Shown here in pieces: positions 17,121 through 25,492 of a stretch of 59,768 nucleotides of DNA. The translations under genes were made by a program, and so were the position numbers. The stretch is taken from contig RGPS01000010.1 of the NCBI GenBank assembly GCA_010084195.1, positions 1 to 59,768 on the forward strand, given 5' to 3'. Every line of letters starts with the position of its first letter. Position 1 is the first letter of the stretch. This stretch comes from Terriglobia bacterium (lineage in GTDB: Bacteria; Acidobacteriota; Terriglobia; Bryobacterales; Bryobacteraceae). The notes beneath the pieces were generated by a model that worked only from the letters and a program-made list of their open reading frames with translations, made no database searches and was not told the DNA's origin.

Positions 17121-18379
17121 AGTATACGCCACTCCCCAGTCAGGAGAAGTTCCACCGGTCGGCGGCGCGATTCAAGGGCTTCTCGGGCCCGATCGGTTCG
17201 GGGAAGAGTCAGGCGCTGTGTCAGGAAGCGATTCGGCTGAGTTACGTGAATGCGGGTCGGACGGGGTTAATTGGAGCACCGACGTATCCGATGCTGCGGG
17301 ACGCAACGGTCGCATCCTTACTGGACGTACTGGGAACAAATGGAATTGAGTACGAGCACCTGAAGGCAGAGAACGTGTTGTTGCTGCGGGATACGGGGTC
17401 GAAGATCCTGCTGCGGGCAGTGGACGAGTTCGAAAGGCTGCGGGGAACGAACCTGGCATGGTTCGGCGTGGATGAGTTAAGTTATGCGCCGGAGGGTTCG
17501 TGGCTGCGGCTGGAAGGTCGGCTGCGAGATCCGCAGGCGACGCAGTTGACAGGTTTCGGGGTTTGGACGCCGAAGGGCTTCGATTGGGTTTACCGGAAGT
17601 TCATCGAGACCAAAAGACGGGGCTATGAGGTGATTCTGGCGCAGCCTTACGAGAACAGGTTTCTGCTGGAGAAGGTGCCGGACTTTTACGAGCGCCTGAA
17701 AGACAGTTACGACGAGACGTTCTTTCGGCAGGAGGTGCTGGGAGATTACCTGAACGCGAACGGGTCACTGGTTTACGGCGCTTTTTCGCGGGGCGCGAAT
17801 GTCGAGGCTGGTACCGGGATGGATCCGGCGCTGCCACTGTGCTGGGCGGTGGACTTCAATGTGGATCCGATGTCGTCGGTGGTGGCGCAGGTTTCGAAGG
17901 GAACGGTTCGGGTGTTTGACGAAATAGTGTTGCATCGGGCCACGACGGAACAGGCGTGCCGGGAACTCGAACGGCGCTGGGGACTTCCCAGGGCGGGATT
18001 GCAGATCTACGGTGATGCCTCGGGGGCCGCGATGAAGACGACCGGGCTCTCGGACTATCAGGTGATTCGAGAGTATTTCGCGGTTCGGGCGGCGAAGGCG
18101 AGTTACAACGTCCCGAAGGCGAACCCGGCTGTCCGGGAGAGGATCAATGCGGTGAATGCGCGATTGCGGAATGCGCGGGGTGAGACAACCTTGCTGGTAG
18201 ATCCGCGCTGTAAAGAGCTGATCGCGGATTTCGAACAGGTGACTTACAAGGACAGCACGACAGAGATTGACAAGAACAAAGATCGGAGGCGGACGCATCT
18301 TTCCGATGCGCTTGGCTACCTGATTTGCGAGGAAGGCAGCCGGAGCCCGGTGGGTGAGCGCGGACGACGGTTGTTTTGA
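17063..18379 (+). CDS. phage/GTA terminase large subunit
   Basis: 438 aa DNA-packaging motor. The ATPase half has Walker A GPIGSGKS at residues 42-49 and a Walker B-like FGVDELSYAPEG. The nuclease half shows the acidic residues of an RNase H-like centre: AVDFNVDP, QIYGDASGAAM, and HLSDALGYL near the C-terminus. It cuts and pumps DNA into preformed heads at the portal. Length is typical of compact siphovirus and GTA terminases. ATG 17063 is the only in-frame ATG before Walker A. The stop overlaps a TTG for the portal frame, but the portal probably begins slightly later. Confidence 0.9.
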   Translation: MGELRREGTANGDGRRGEIEYTPLPSQEKFHRSAARFKGFSGPIGSGKSQALCQEAIRLSYVNAGRTGLIGAPTYPMLRDATVASLLDVLGTNGIEYEHLKAENVLLLRDTGSKILLRAVDEFERLRGTNLAWFGVDELSYAPEGSWLRLEGRLRDPQATQLTGFGVWTPKGFDWVYRKFIETKRRGYEVILAQPYENRFLLEKVPDFYERLKDSYDETFFRQEVLGDYLNANGSLVYGAFSRGANVEAGTGMDPALPLCWAVDFNVDPMSSVVAQVSKGTVRVFDEIVLHRATTEQACRELERRWGLPRAGLQIYGDASGAAMKTTGLSDYQVIREYFAVRAAKASYNVPKANPAVRERINAVNARLRNARGETTLLVDPRCKELIADFEQVTYKDSTTEIDKNKDRRRTHLSDALGYLICEEGSRSPVGERGRRLF

Positions 18380-18408
18380 AGAACGAAGCTGCGCAAGGAA
18401 CAAGGACA

Positions 18409-19842
18409 ATGACTTCTTACATAAAACAGGAACATCCCGACTACACCGCGAACTCGCCGATGTGGCGGCGGTACCGCGATCTGTATGCGGGCGGCGAGCG
18501 CTTTCGGCAGAACGCCGGAGAGTATCTGGTAGCGCGGCAACGTGAGCCTCTTGAGGTCTACCACGAACGCCTGAACCGGGTGTTCTACGAAAACTACATC
18601 GGGTCCATTATCGACTGGTACACAGCAACCTTACTGCGAAAAGAGCCGGTGATCGAATTCCTGGGTGCTGGGGAGCCGACCAAGCGATTTTTCAACGACT
18701 TCATTCGCGATTGCGATCTGCGCGGGACGACCCTGCCGCAGTTCCTCCGCGACCAGATGACGGAGCTCCTGGTTGCGGGCAAATCCTGGCTGGCGGTTGA
18801 TTTTCCTCAGCAGGGGGAACCGGCAAAGACGCGAGCGGAAGAAGATGCGCTCGGAAGAAGCCGCGCCTATCTGACCGCCTATGCCGCCGATGAGGTGATC
18901 AACTGGAGCCGTGATCACAAAGGAGAACTGGAGTGGGCCGTGATCCGGACAACGTGCCTGAAGCAGCACACGGTCCAAACGCTGGGTTGGCAGAAGGAGC
19001 GCCGGTGGATCTACTATGACCGCGAGCGCTTCGAGATCCATGTTGAAACCGAGGGTGAAAAGGGAAAAGCCATGGAGTTGCTGGCGGAGGGTGCTCACGG
19101 TTTTGCGGCGATCCACAAAGTACCGTTGTTCGAGCTGAAAATAAGCCCTGGGCTTTGGCTGATGAACAAAGCGGCGTTGCTGCAGCTTGAGCACTTCAAC
19201 AAGTCGAACGCGTTGGGGTGGGCCCTGACGATGGGGCTGTTCGCGATGCCGGTGATCTATTCGGACAAGGAATTGCAGCAGGCCGTGGGTGAGAGCTATT
19301 ACCTGCAGCTGGGTGCGCAGGACCGGTTCGGCTGGACCGAGCCGGAGGGCAAGGTATTCCAGATCGCTTCGGACAATCTGGCACGGCTGAAAGACGAGAT
19401 CTATCGGGTGTCGTACCTGATGCAGCAGGCCGGCGGCGGCGGCGAACATCAGTCCGGGCTGAGCAAGAGGTGGGACTTCAGCGTCACGGCGGAGATTCTG
19501 CGGGCCTATGGCGACCTTATTAAGGACGCTGTGCAGAACATCATGACGTCTATCGCGGCCGCGAGGCAGGATGAGTGCGAAATCGATGTTTCGGGCCTGG
19601 ACGAGTTCGATATCGCTGATTTCACCACAGAGATCAGCGGAGCGCAGGCGTTATTGAACCTTGGGATAGAATCTCCGACGCTGAAACGACAAGTTCTGAA
19701 GAGAGTGGCACTGAAGTATCTGTGCGACGCGAGGCAGGAAATCAAGAATCGCATCGTCGATGAGATCGATGCCAGCGGCATTGTTAAACAGTCTGATGCC
19801 AGCGACATGGTCGAAGAGGCAGATGCGAAGCCAAACCAGTAA
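18409..19842 (+). CDS. phage portal protein (DUF4055-like)
   Basis: 477 aa. The N-terminal half has FYENYIGSIIDWYTATLLRKEPVIEF, and a central segment is PGLWLMNKAALLQLEHFNKSN. The C-terminal half has the helical stem/crown feature KRWDFSVTAEILRAYGDLIKDAVQNIM. These are the pattern of ring-forming portal proteins through which DNA enters the head. I chose ATG 18409 because AAGGA lies nine bases upstream; a TTG at 18376 overlapping the terminase stop is the alternative. Position after terminase and before scaffold and coat is the canonical head-module order. Confidence 0.85.
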   Translation: MTSYIKQEHPDYTANSPMWRRYRDLYAGGERFRQNAGEYLVARQREPLEVYHERLNRVFYENYIGSIIDWYTATLLRKEPVIEFLGAGEPTKRFFNDFIRDCDLRGTTLPQFLRDQMTELLVAGKSWLAVDFPQQGEPAKTRAEEDALGRSRAYLTAYAADEVINWSRDHKGELEWAVIRTTCLKQHTVQTLGWQKERRWIYYDRERFEIHVETEGEKGKAMELLAEGAHGFAAIHKVPLFELKISPGLWLMNKAALLQLEHFNKSNALGWALTMGLFAMPVIYSDKELQQAVGESYYLQLGAQDRFGWTEPEGKVFQIASDNLARLKDEIYRVSYLMQQAGGGGEHQSGLSKRWDFSVTAEILRAYGDLIKDAVQNIMTSIAAARQDECEIDVSGLDEFDIADFTTEISGAQALLNLGIESPTLKRQVLKRVALKYLCDARQEIKNRIVDEIDASGIVKQSDASDMVEEADAKPNQ

Positions 19843-19855
19843 AAGGTGGAGATAA

Positions 19856-20413
19856 ATGGACGAGCCAAACAGCGTAAATACGATCGTGCAGCAGGCAATC
19901 GACGAATACATGCGTCAGGACAGCGCACGCCGAGAGCCGGCGTACAAGGCCGAATTGCAGGAAGAGAAGCGTCGCCGGGAACAGATGGAGAAGCGCATCA
20001 ACGAACTGGTGGACGAGAACCGGCGGAGCCGGGCGCAAGCGGATGAGGCGCAGCGCTCCACGGCGATTCGGACGGAACTTCAGAAGCTGGGAGTGACGAA
20101 AGTCGACCTGGCCTACAAGGTTGTGCAGGACGGTATCGTCCGGTCTGCGGACGGCAGGCTGGTCGCGAAGAATGACAATGGCGAATTGCCTGTACACGAG
20201 TTCCTGGCGGAATTCGTGCAGCAAAATCCTGAATTTTTGCCCGCGAGAATTCCCGGCGGAACGGGAATGACAAGTGCCCACAAGGCACCCTCGCAGGGCG
20301 GCTCCGGCGGGATCGATCTGGATAAGATCGGGCCCGGGATGAGCAAAGAGGACTTGGAACGGGTGCGGCAGGAGATCCTTCGGGTCACGACGCAAACGTT
20401 GCGGGGAGCGTAG
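19856..20413 (+). CDS. putative capsid scaffolding protein
   Basis: 185 aa, strongly charged. Residues about 20-65 form a long coiled-coil candidate (KAELQEEKRRREQMEKRINELVDEN in outline), followed by a small globular middle and a Gly-rich tail. No protease motif is visible. Between portal and coat gene, this profile is that of a scaffold that guides coat assembly. A strong ribosome site (GGTGGAG) precedes the ATG. No maturation protease was found in the cluster, which fits a P22-type head that uses a releasable scaffold. Confidence 0.7.
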   Translation: MDEPNSVNTIVQQAIDEYMRQDSARREPAYKAELQEEKRRREQMEKRINELVDENRRSRAQADEAQRSTAIRTELQKLGVTKVDLAYKVVQDGIVRSADGRLVAKNDNGELPVHEFLAEFVQQNPEFLPARIPGGTGMTSAHKAPSQGGSGGIDLDKIGPGMSKEDLERVRQEILRVTTQTLRGA

Positions 20414-20509
20414 ATGCGGATCCGGCAGGTGGAGGGCGAGGCGGAAAACGCCAGAGCCAGACACAAAGCCGGGTAGGGTATTTGCGAACACATTGGCTGC
20501 AACAAGGAT

Positions 20510-20535
20510 GGGGAGCGGAAACGCTCCCCTTTTTT
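20510..20535 (+). terminator. strong hairpin terminator upstream of the coat gene
   Basis: GGGGAGCG (20510-20517), GAAA tetraloop, CGCTCCCC (20522-20529), then six T. Perfect stem and GNRA loop. It lies between scaffold (stop 20413) and coat (start 20577), inside the structural operon, so it probably tunes or separates coat expression. Confidence 0.85.
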
Positions 20536-20576
20536 ATTGAGGCCGGCGCTTTAGAACGAAAGAAAAGGAAAAAACA

Positions 20577-21488
20577 ATGCCAGCAATTACGTCAGCAAAC
20601 GTGGCAAACGCGATCGTGAAACTTGTGGCGGCGGACGCTCTGCCTGCCCTCGTGGGGAACCTCGTGATGGGGAACCTCGTGAATCGCGATTACGAACCGA
20701 GTTTGGCTCAGGCGGGTGACACGGTCAATGTGCCGATCCCCCCACAGCTTGTGGCCAACAACCTCGCCGAGGGCGGTACGGTCTCCGCGCAGAACCCCAG
20801 CATGGGCAATGCGACGATCGTGCTCAACACCCACGCCGAAGCCACCTTCTTGATTCCGGATGTCACCAAGGTTCTTGCGGTACCGGATCTGTTGAAGGTG
20901 TACATGGCACCCGCAGTGGCTGCCATCGCGGAGAAAATCGAGAGCGACCTCCTGAACCTGTATGCCAGCTTCACGGCCAACAGCCCCCTCGGTACGGCAG
21001 GCACGCCGATCACCGAAGCCATGCTGGACCAGGCGGAAACTTCTCTGTTCCAGTCGAAGGTTCCGTCGAGCCAGCCGAAGTATCTGGTGGTCGACAGCAA
21101 CACCTATTCGCAGATGCGGCAGATTCCCCGCTTCAGCGAATTCCACACGGCGGGCGACGCTGGTCTGCGGACTCTGATCGATGGCAGCATCGGCAAGATC
21201 AAGGACTTTTTCGTCTTCCGTTCGCAGTTCGTCCCCAAGACGGGCAGCTCTCCGGTGGCCACGCACAACCTGGCCTTCGCGAAAGATGCCATTGGTCTGG
21301 TGATTCGCCGCCTGCCGCAGCCGTTGCCTGGCACCGGTGCCATCGCCGAGTATGCCGAGCTGGGTAACTTCGGCATGCGCGTGACGATGAGCTACCAGCC
21401 GAACACCCTGTCTCAGCAGTTCACGGTTGACGTGCTTTACGGTTGCGCGGTGCTTCGCAACAACCACGCCGTTCAGTTGAACAGCTAG
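20577..21488 (+). CDS. major capsid protein (P22 coat-like, HK97 fold)
   Basis: 303 aa. The N-terminus (NLVNRDYEPSLAQAGDTVNVPIP) and the later DVTKVLAVPDLL and YSQMRQIPRFSEFH segments follow the layout of the P22 gp5-type coat family: an N-arm, a sheet, then the A-domain with a C-terminal beta sandwich. It should form the icosahedral head. It is preceded by AAGGA and flanked on both sides by terminator-like hairpins (20510-20535, 21503-21548), so it may be its own transcription unit. Family assignment is by pattern and position. Gene transfer agents of alphaproteobacteria instead use an HK97-type coat with protease. Confidence 0.8.
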   Translation: MPAITSANVANAIVKLVAADALPALVGNLVMGNLVNRDYEPSLAQAGDTVNVPIPPQLVANNLAEGGTVSAQNPSMGNATIVLNTHAEATFLIPDVTKVLAVPDLLKVYMAPAVAAIAEKIESDLLNLYASFTANSPLGTAGTPITEAMLDQAETSLFQSKVPSSQPKYLVVDSNTYSQMRQIPRFSEFHTAGDAGLRTLIDGSIGKIKDFFVFRSQFVPKTGSSPVATHNLAFAKDAIGLVIRRLPQPLPGTGAIAEYAELGNFGMRVTMSYQPNTLSQQFTVDVLYGCAVLRNNHAVQLNS

Positions 21489-21502
21489 TCAACTGGTGTC
21501 CC

Positions 21503-21555
21503 GGGCCGCCAGGCGTTCTCGTTGAGAGGCGGGAGCGGTTGGCGGCCCTTTGCGT
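21503..21555 (+). terminator. hairpin downstream of the coat gene
   Basis: GGGCCGCC (21503-21510) pairs perfectly with GGCGGCCC (21541-21548) across a 30-base loop, followed by TTTGCGTTTT. The long loop makes it a weaker terminator than the one before the coat gene; it may instead protect the 3' end of the coat mRNA. Confidence 0.6.
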
Positions 21556-21582
21556 TTTAAGTCAGAAAAAAGAGGGAAGCAT

Positions 21583-21894
21583 ATGGATCTGAGAACGTAC
21601 TACGCCAACATCCGCGCGGTGGAAGCGACACTCGAAGGGGAATACATCGTGGTGGTGAGCCTGGCGACGTCGGAGGGTGGGAAAGCGGGCGTCGCTGCTG
21701 AAGTACCCCGCTACGTTGCGGCCAAAATGATCAATGACCTGCGGGCACGCGCCGCAACGTCGGAGGAAACCGAACTTTTCCACGTGGAAAGTGAAAATCG
21801 GCGCGAGCGGATCGAGCAGGAAGAAGAGGCTCGTCGTATGCGCGTGATGGTGATACCGGCCTCCGAGCTGCGGAAGGGCAAGGACCGAGGTTAG
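21583..21894 (+). CDS. small conserved-looking protein of the head module
   Basis: 103 aa. The reading frame opens at 21550, but ATG 21583 is preceded by AGAGGGAAG and gives MDLRTYYANIRAVEATL. The protein has an N-terminal beta-rich region and a charged helical C-terminus (RREREQEEEARRM type). No family recognised. Position directly after the coat and before the connector suggests a head decoration or completion role, by analogy with other phages. It is followed two bases after its stop by the next gene. Confidence 0.65.
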   Translation: MDLRTYYANIRAVEATLEGEYIVVVSLATSEGGKAGVAAEVPRYVAAKMINDLRARAATSEETELFHVESENRRERIEQEEEARRMRVMVIPASELRKGKDRG

Positions 21895-21896
21895 CC

Positions 21897-22634
21897 ATGG
21901 CCCTCTTTGTGGATGGACCAGTTTCCACAGCCGGCGATCTGGCCCGGCTGGACGCAGGGCTCTTGGATGCAGCTGAGTCTCACGCTATCAACGTCACCAG
22001 CAAGCTGGAACTGGCACACGACGCCCTTGCATCGGATGTCCAGTTGTGGCTGGATCGGCTCGGGACTTTCCGCCTCGAGCAGGTGGTGACGACGGATGCG
22101 ATTCGGCACTGGGAGAGGATGCAGGCCCTGGCCCTGGTGTACCGGGATGCCTGGTTTGCAGATCTAGCCGAGCGATACCGGGTGAGATGGGACGAGTACT
22201 CCCGTCAGTCGCGTGATGCCTATGAGCGTTTCCTGGCAAGAGGCATGGCGTTGGTATCGGCACCGCTGCGGAAGGCAATGCCGCCGACAATGAGCAGCTT
22301 CGCGGGGCCACAACCCGGAGGCAGTTTCTATGCAGCGGTGGCATGGGTCAATGCGGCGGGACAGGAGGGGGCTGCGTCCGAGATTTCGTCTCTTGCCATA
22401 CCGGATGGCCGAATTCTGTTGGTAAAGGCTGGGGAAGCACCGCGAAACGGGACGGGCTACAACGTCTACGTAGGGACGTCACTGGAGGCACTCACACAGC
22501 GGAATGACGTGCCCTTACCTGCGGGAGCGAGTTTCACATATATCCCGGGAAACCCCACTTCATCCCGACAACCAGGAACCGGGCAGAATCCCGATTTCAT
22601 TCGACCTCTGCGTAGGGTAATTCCGCGCGGATAA
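21897..22634 (+). CDS. putative head-tail connector with C-terminal Ig/Fn3-like domain
   Basis: 245 aa. Residues 1 to about 120 are helical (LARLDAGLLDAAESHAINV, QLWLDRLGTFRLEQVVTTDAIRHW), as in head-completion adaptors that bind the portal. From about 140 the sequence changes to a beta-sandwich pattern (FYAAVAWVNAAGQEGAAS, GYNVYVGTSLEAL) seen again in the 1299-aa hub protein. The connector role is inferred from helical content and gene order. The stop codon lies inside a 17-base tandem duplication. Confidence 0.6.
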   Translation: MALFVDGPVSTAGDLARLDAGLLDAAESHAINVTSKLELAHDALASDVQLWLDRLGTFRLEQVVTTDAIRHWERMQALALVYRDAWFADLAERYRVRWDEYSRQSRDAYERFLARGMALVSAPLRKAMPPTMSSFAGPQPGGSFYAAVAWVNAAGQEGAASEISSLAIPDGRILLVKAGEAPRNGTGYNVYVGTSLEALTQRNDVPLPAGASFTYIPGNPTSSRQPGTGQNPDFIRPLRRVIPRG

Positions 22635-22660
22635 GTTGCAAATGCGGATAAGTTGCAAAT
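22627..22660. repeat. 17-bp perfect tandem duplication
   Basis: GCGGATAAGTTGCAAAT occurs twice head to tail (22627-22643, 22644-22660). The first copy holds the stop codon of the connector gene and the second lies in the gap before the next gene. It looks like a recent slippage duplication that leaves both reading frames intact. Confidence 0.9.
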
Positions 22661-22675
22661 AAGGAAGAGCACACT

Positions 22676-23170
22676 ATGGCTGGAATTACCGGACAGATCA
22701 CCAGTACGACTCTCAAGAAACTACAGGCGCAAAATGACGGCGTCAGCGCCCGGGTGGCGGCAATCGTCACTGCGGACCCCCGTCTGGCGGCGATCGGCAT
22801 CCGGTCAATGACCAGTCATAACATCAGCGTGGATGTCAGCGAGAAGCTGGGCAACGCAAGTTACCCGGCATTGCTTGTTTATTGCGACAAGCTCACCAAT
22901 TCGATGAAAGAGAAGTTTCGGCGCTTCTCCGGGAAAGCTCATCTGGTGGTGGAAGTTCGACACTCTCAGGACAAGCTGGATTCGCTGGAGAGTCACACAC
23001 AAGTCTACGTGGATGCGGTTTGCGCTCTGCTGGATGACTCAAGAGGCGATTGGGGGCAGGGCTCTTTCTATCCCGGCGGTTATGACGTGAGTTATGAGCC
23101 GGTGGTCCGTGGGGGCAGGAATTTGTTGCAGAAAGCGAAAGTCAGTTTCGAAGTGGAGGTCAGCAAGTAA
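22676..23170 (+). CDS. putative tail completion/terminator protein
   Basis: 164 aa. The alternating beta pattern and the segment ASYPALLVYCDKLTNSMKEKFRRFSGKAHLVVEVRHSQDKL resemble tail-terminator or minor tail proteins that cap the tail tube at the head joint. The C-terminal half ends in FEVEVSK. The GGAAGAG ribosome site is upstream. The family was not recognised with certainty; the role follows from its place between connector and tail tube, as in lambda-like and GTA modules. Confidence 0.6.
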   Translation: MAGITGQITSTTLKKLQAQNDGVSARVAAIVTADPRLAAIGIRSMTSHNISVDVSEKLGNASYPALLVYCDKLTNSMKEKFRRFSGKAHLVVEVRHSQDKLDSLESHTQVYVDAVCALLDDSRGDWGQGSFYPGGYDVSYEPVVRGGRNLLQKAKVSFEVEVSK

Positions 23171-23175
23171 AAGAC

Positions 23176-24345
23176 ATGGCATATATTTCATCGAACGCGA
23201 ACCGCTGGTACTGCGCCCGAGAGGCCACCTACGGTCAGATACCGACAGTAACTGCGGAGAACCGCATCCCGGCCGTTGGCCTTACTATTCAGCAACAACG
23301 TGATAAGAGCCAGCGCCGGGACAAGACCGGGAGCCGAACGTGGACCGGGGCTCCGTCCGGAATGCGTCGCTATACCTCGTTCGGCCTCAGTTCCTATATG
23401 AGGGACTGGGCTGATATAAGTGTGCTGCCGCCCCAGGGGCCTCTGTTTGAAGCTTCCCTGGGCGGGGATGGCGAGTTGTGGAGTGGTGCCACCATCGGCG
23501 AGGACACCGATGAATCGAGCCTGAAGTTCACGGCTGCCCATAACCTGGCTCCGGGCCAGGCCATAGCCTCGGGGGGCGAGATTCGCTTTGTGACTGCGGT
23601 AGTCGATCCAACAACGGTTCTGGTGAATGCCCCGTTTTCAATTGCGCCCCCAATTGGAGTCCCTCTCTCACCAACCGCCACATATACGCCTGACTCCGAA
23701 CTTCCCAGCGTCAGTCTGTTTGACTACTGGGACCCGGTTTCGGCGGTACAGAGGGTAATTCACGGTGTCGCCGTTGACCGCTTACAGATAAAGCTGAATG
23801 GCGATTTCCATGAGTTCGAATTCAGAGGGATTGGTCAGGATCTGATCGACAGTACTTCCTACGAGGCGGGACAGGGGGGGCTGACCGCGTTTCCGGGTGA
23901 GCCGGCACCCGGGTCGCATATCTACTCCCCGGTTCCAGGCAACCTCGGTCAGGTTTGGTTGGGCGTTCTGCCGCAGAAAATGCTGACCGTATCGTCGGCA
24001 TCCATCGAGCTGCGAAACAATATTGAACCCCGGCACAATGAGTACGGCTCCATTCTGCCCCGTGCCATTACCCCGGGGCAGCGCGAAGTGACGGTTAGTC
24101 TGGAGCTGTTTGGCCAGGATGACGAGGCGACGACAGCACTCTACCAGGCCGCCCGGCAGCACTCACCGATCAGCATGATGTTCCAGCTTGGCCACCATAC
24201 CGGCCAACTGATGGGCATCCACATGAAGAGCCTCATCCCGGATGTTCCCGAGTTCGATGACGCCGAAAAGCGGCTTCGCTGGAAGTTCCGCGAGACACGG
24301 GCGCAGGGCACCGCAGACGATGAAATCATCGTGGCGTTTGGATAG
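23176..24345 (+). CDS. putative major tail (tube) protein
   Basis: 389 aa, beta-rich. The N-terminus (MAYISSNANRWYCAREATYGQIPTV) is like tail-tube proteins that begin with a flexible arm, and the middle has an inserted sandwich-like region with NAPFSIAPPIGVPLSPTATY. The C-terminal half contains FHEFEFRGIGQDL and REVTVSLELFGQDDE. It lies just before the tail-chaperone pair, the normal place of the tube gene. It is larger than RcGTA or lambda tube proteins, so it may carry an extra surface domain. Starts five bases after the previous stop. Confidence 0.65.
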   Translation: MAYISSNANRWYCAREATYGQIPTVTAENRIPAVGLTIQQQRDKSQRRDKTGSRTWTGAPSGMRRYTSFGLSSYMRDWADISVLPPQGPLFEASLGGDGELWSGATIGEDTDESSLKFTAAHNLAPGQAIASGGEIRFVTAVVDPTTVLVNAPFSIAPPIGVPLSPTATYTPDSELPSVSLFDYWDPVSAVQRVIHGVAVDRLQIKLNGDFHEFEFRGIGQDLIDSTSYEAGQGGLTAFPGEPAPGSHIYSPVPGNLGQVWLGVLPQKMLTVSSASIELRNNIEPRHNEYGSILPRAITPGQREVTVSLELFGQDDEATTALYQAARQHSPISMMFQLGHHTGQLMGIHMKSLIPDVPEFDDAEKRLRWKFRETRAQGTADDEIIVAFG

Positions 24346-24349
24346 GGCC

Positions 24350-24721
24350 ATGGCAAAAGAGTGGAAGAGCAACACCGTTGTCCCCTCAGCGGCATGGCCA
24401 GGGGTGGAGTTCGTCATTACACGGATGAGCTTTGGCCGCAGGCTGGAACTGATGCGCCTCATCCGCGATCTGGCAGCGCGTGCGGAGTTTCTGGAGGCTG
24501 GCGAGTCGGGCAAAGACCGAATGGACGCCAGCCTCCTCGGGGCGGAGATTGACCGCCTCTACGTGGAGTGGGGCGTCGAAGTTGATTCCATGAATCGCTT
24601 CGACGCCAATCCTGCCACGGCGAAGGGCCTGATCGACCTGGGCCCGGAAGATCTGTTCCGCGAAGCCCTGGCGGCGGTAAAGGCCGAATCGGGGCTCAAC
24701 GAGGCCGAAAAAAAAAACTGA
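24350..24721 (+). CDS. tail assembly chaperone, short form (gpG-like)
   Basis: 123 aa in frame 0, starting at ATG 24350 (the open frame extends to 24242 inside the tube gene). Helical and acidic, ending EAEKKN. Its position between tube and tape measure, its size and its 3' slippery run are the hallmarks of the G protein of siphoviruses, which coats the tape measure during tail assembly. The last sense codons lie in a ten-base A run (24708-24717), and the TGA stop follows immediately at 24719. Confidence 0.8.
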   Translation: MAKEWKSNTVVPSAAWPGVEFVITRMSFGRRLELMRLIRDLAARAEFLEAGESGKDRMDASLLGAEIDRLYVEWGVEVDSMNRFDANPATAKGLIDLGPEDLFREALAAVKAESGLNEAEKKN

Positions 24722-25068
24722 CAGTCGCTTTCCATTTTCATATTGCGCAGCGGGATGCCGCGGGCCGTGCCGGGTGGGACTGCGGGAGTTGCCGACGGCA
24801 TGGCATGGACGTGAAGCGACGCTGCGGGTTTCTGCCTGCGGCGCTGCGAGGTGAGTCGCGCATTGTCTGGGGGCGCGGGCAGACGTATTTGGACGAGTGT
24901 CCAAAGTCCTTCGTGACGGGCGAGAGCCTGTCGATGCTGGAGGAATTCTTCGTCAGCCGCGCCCTCGGCATACCCCCTTCCGCCGATATGCCGGCGCGCA
25001 CGGCGGACGCGTTTTTGATACTGCGGGATCAAGTGGAGCGAGAGGAACGAAATGGCACAACGGATTGA
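24350..25068 (+). CDS. tail assembly chaperone, long form via -1 frameshift (gpGT-like)
   Basis: Slippage by -1 on A AAA AAC (24712-24718), read in frame 0 as AAA-AAC, continues in an open frame CTG ACA GTC... to TGA 25066-25068. This adds about 116 residues after the EKK junction. The T part begins LTVAFHFHIAQRDAAG and contains CGSC and a further Cys, a possible metal site. Without frameshifting the T frame has no good own start, apart from an ATG at 24805 that lacks a ribosome site. Lambda G/GT and many other siphoviruses make the long form this way. The heptamer is canonical. The product itself is inferred. Confidence 0.75.
24712..24718 (+). promoter_or_regulatory. -1 ribosomal frameshift site A AAA AAC
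   Basis: Heptamer in the right phase (third base of one codon plus two full codons) within a ten-A run, with the zero-frame stop one codon later. A GC-rich region begins about 30 bases downstream and could form a stimulatory structure. Confidence 0.75.
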
Positions 25069-25492
25069 GGAAGTATTTCGCGCAATTGCCCCGCGTGGGC
25101 GCAGTGCGGCACAGCGGCCGTCACCCGGAGGTATGGATGCCACCGTGGGAGGCTCAAACCTGTCACCGGCTCTGGCAGAGGCTGCGAGTGAAATCGCTCG
25201 GCTGCGAGAGGTATATCAGCGCCAGGCGGATCTGATTACGGCCAACACGCAGGCCTTGCAAACCAGTCAGGGCGGTTCCGGAAAGTCGGTCGTTTCGGCG
25301 ATCGGAAGCACTGCGTCGCACGCCCTCGGGGGGGGGCTGGGGTTGCTTTCGCCGCTGGTGTCGGGGCTCATCAGTCTGTTTGGCCGCATATTCCCCGCAG
25401 ATTACGGTGAACGTGAGTGCGATGGACAGCAGGTCCTTTATGGACCGGAGCACGGACATTGCGAATGCAGTGCGGGAAGCCATGCTGAATAA
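25052..25492 (+). CDS. short tape-measure-like protein, frame-disrupted near C-terminus
   Basis: 146 aa in frame 0. It starts at ATG 25052, inside the end of the chaperone T frame. Helical N-half (ALAEAASEIARLREVYQRQADLI), a Gly/Ala stretch over a nine-G run (25328-25336), then a hydrophobic region (LLSPLVSGLISLFGRIF). After about residue 115 the frame-0 sequence turns unnatural (DYGERECDGQQVLYGPEHGHCECS), while a typical C-terminus appears in the +1 frame. Place in the module is that of the tape measure, which sets tail length. At roughly 0.15 nm per residue the tail would be only about 20-25 nm. Confidence 0.65.
   Translation: MAQRIEEVFRAIAPRGRSAAQRPSPGGMDATVGGSNLSPALAEAASEIARLREVYQRQADLITANTQALQTSQGGSGKSVVSAIGSTASHALGGGLGLLSPLVSGLISLFGRIFPADYGERECDGQQVLYGPEHGHCECSAGSHAE

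Noticed and set aside
24805-25068. Independent gene starting at ATG 24805
   Set aside because: No ribosome site, and the frame is open upstream exactly to the slippery heptamer, so it is better read as the frameshifted part of the tail chaperone.
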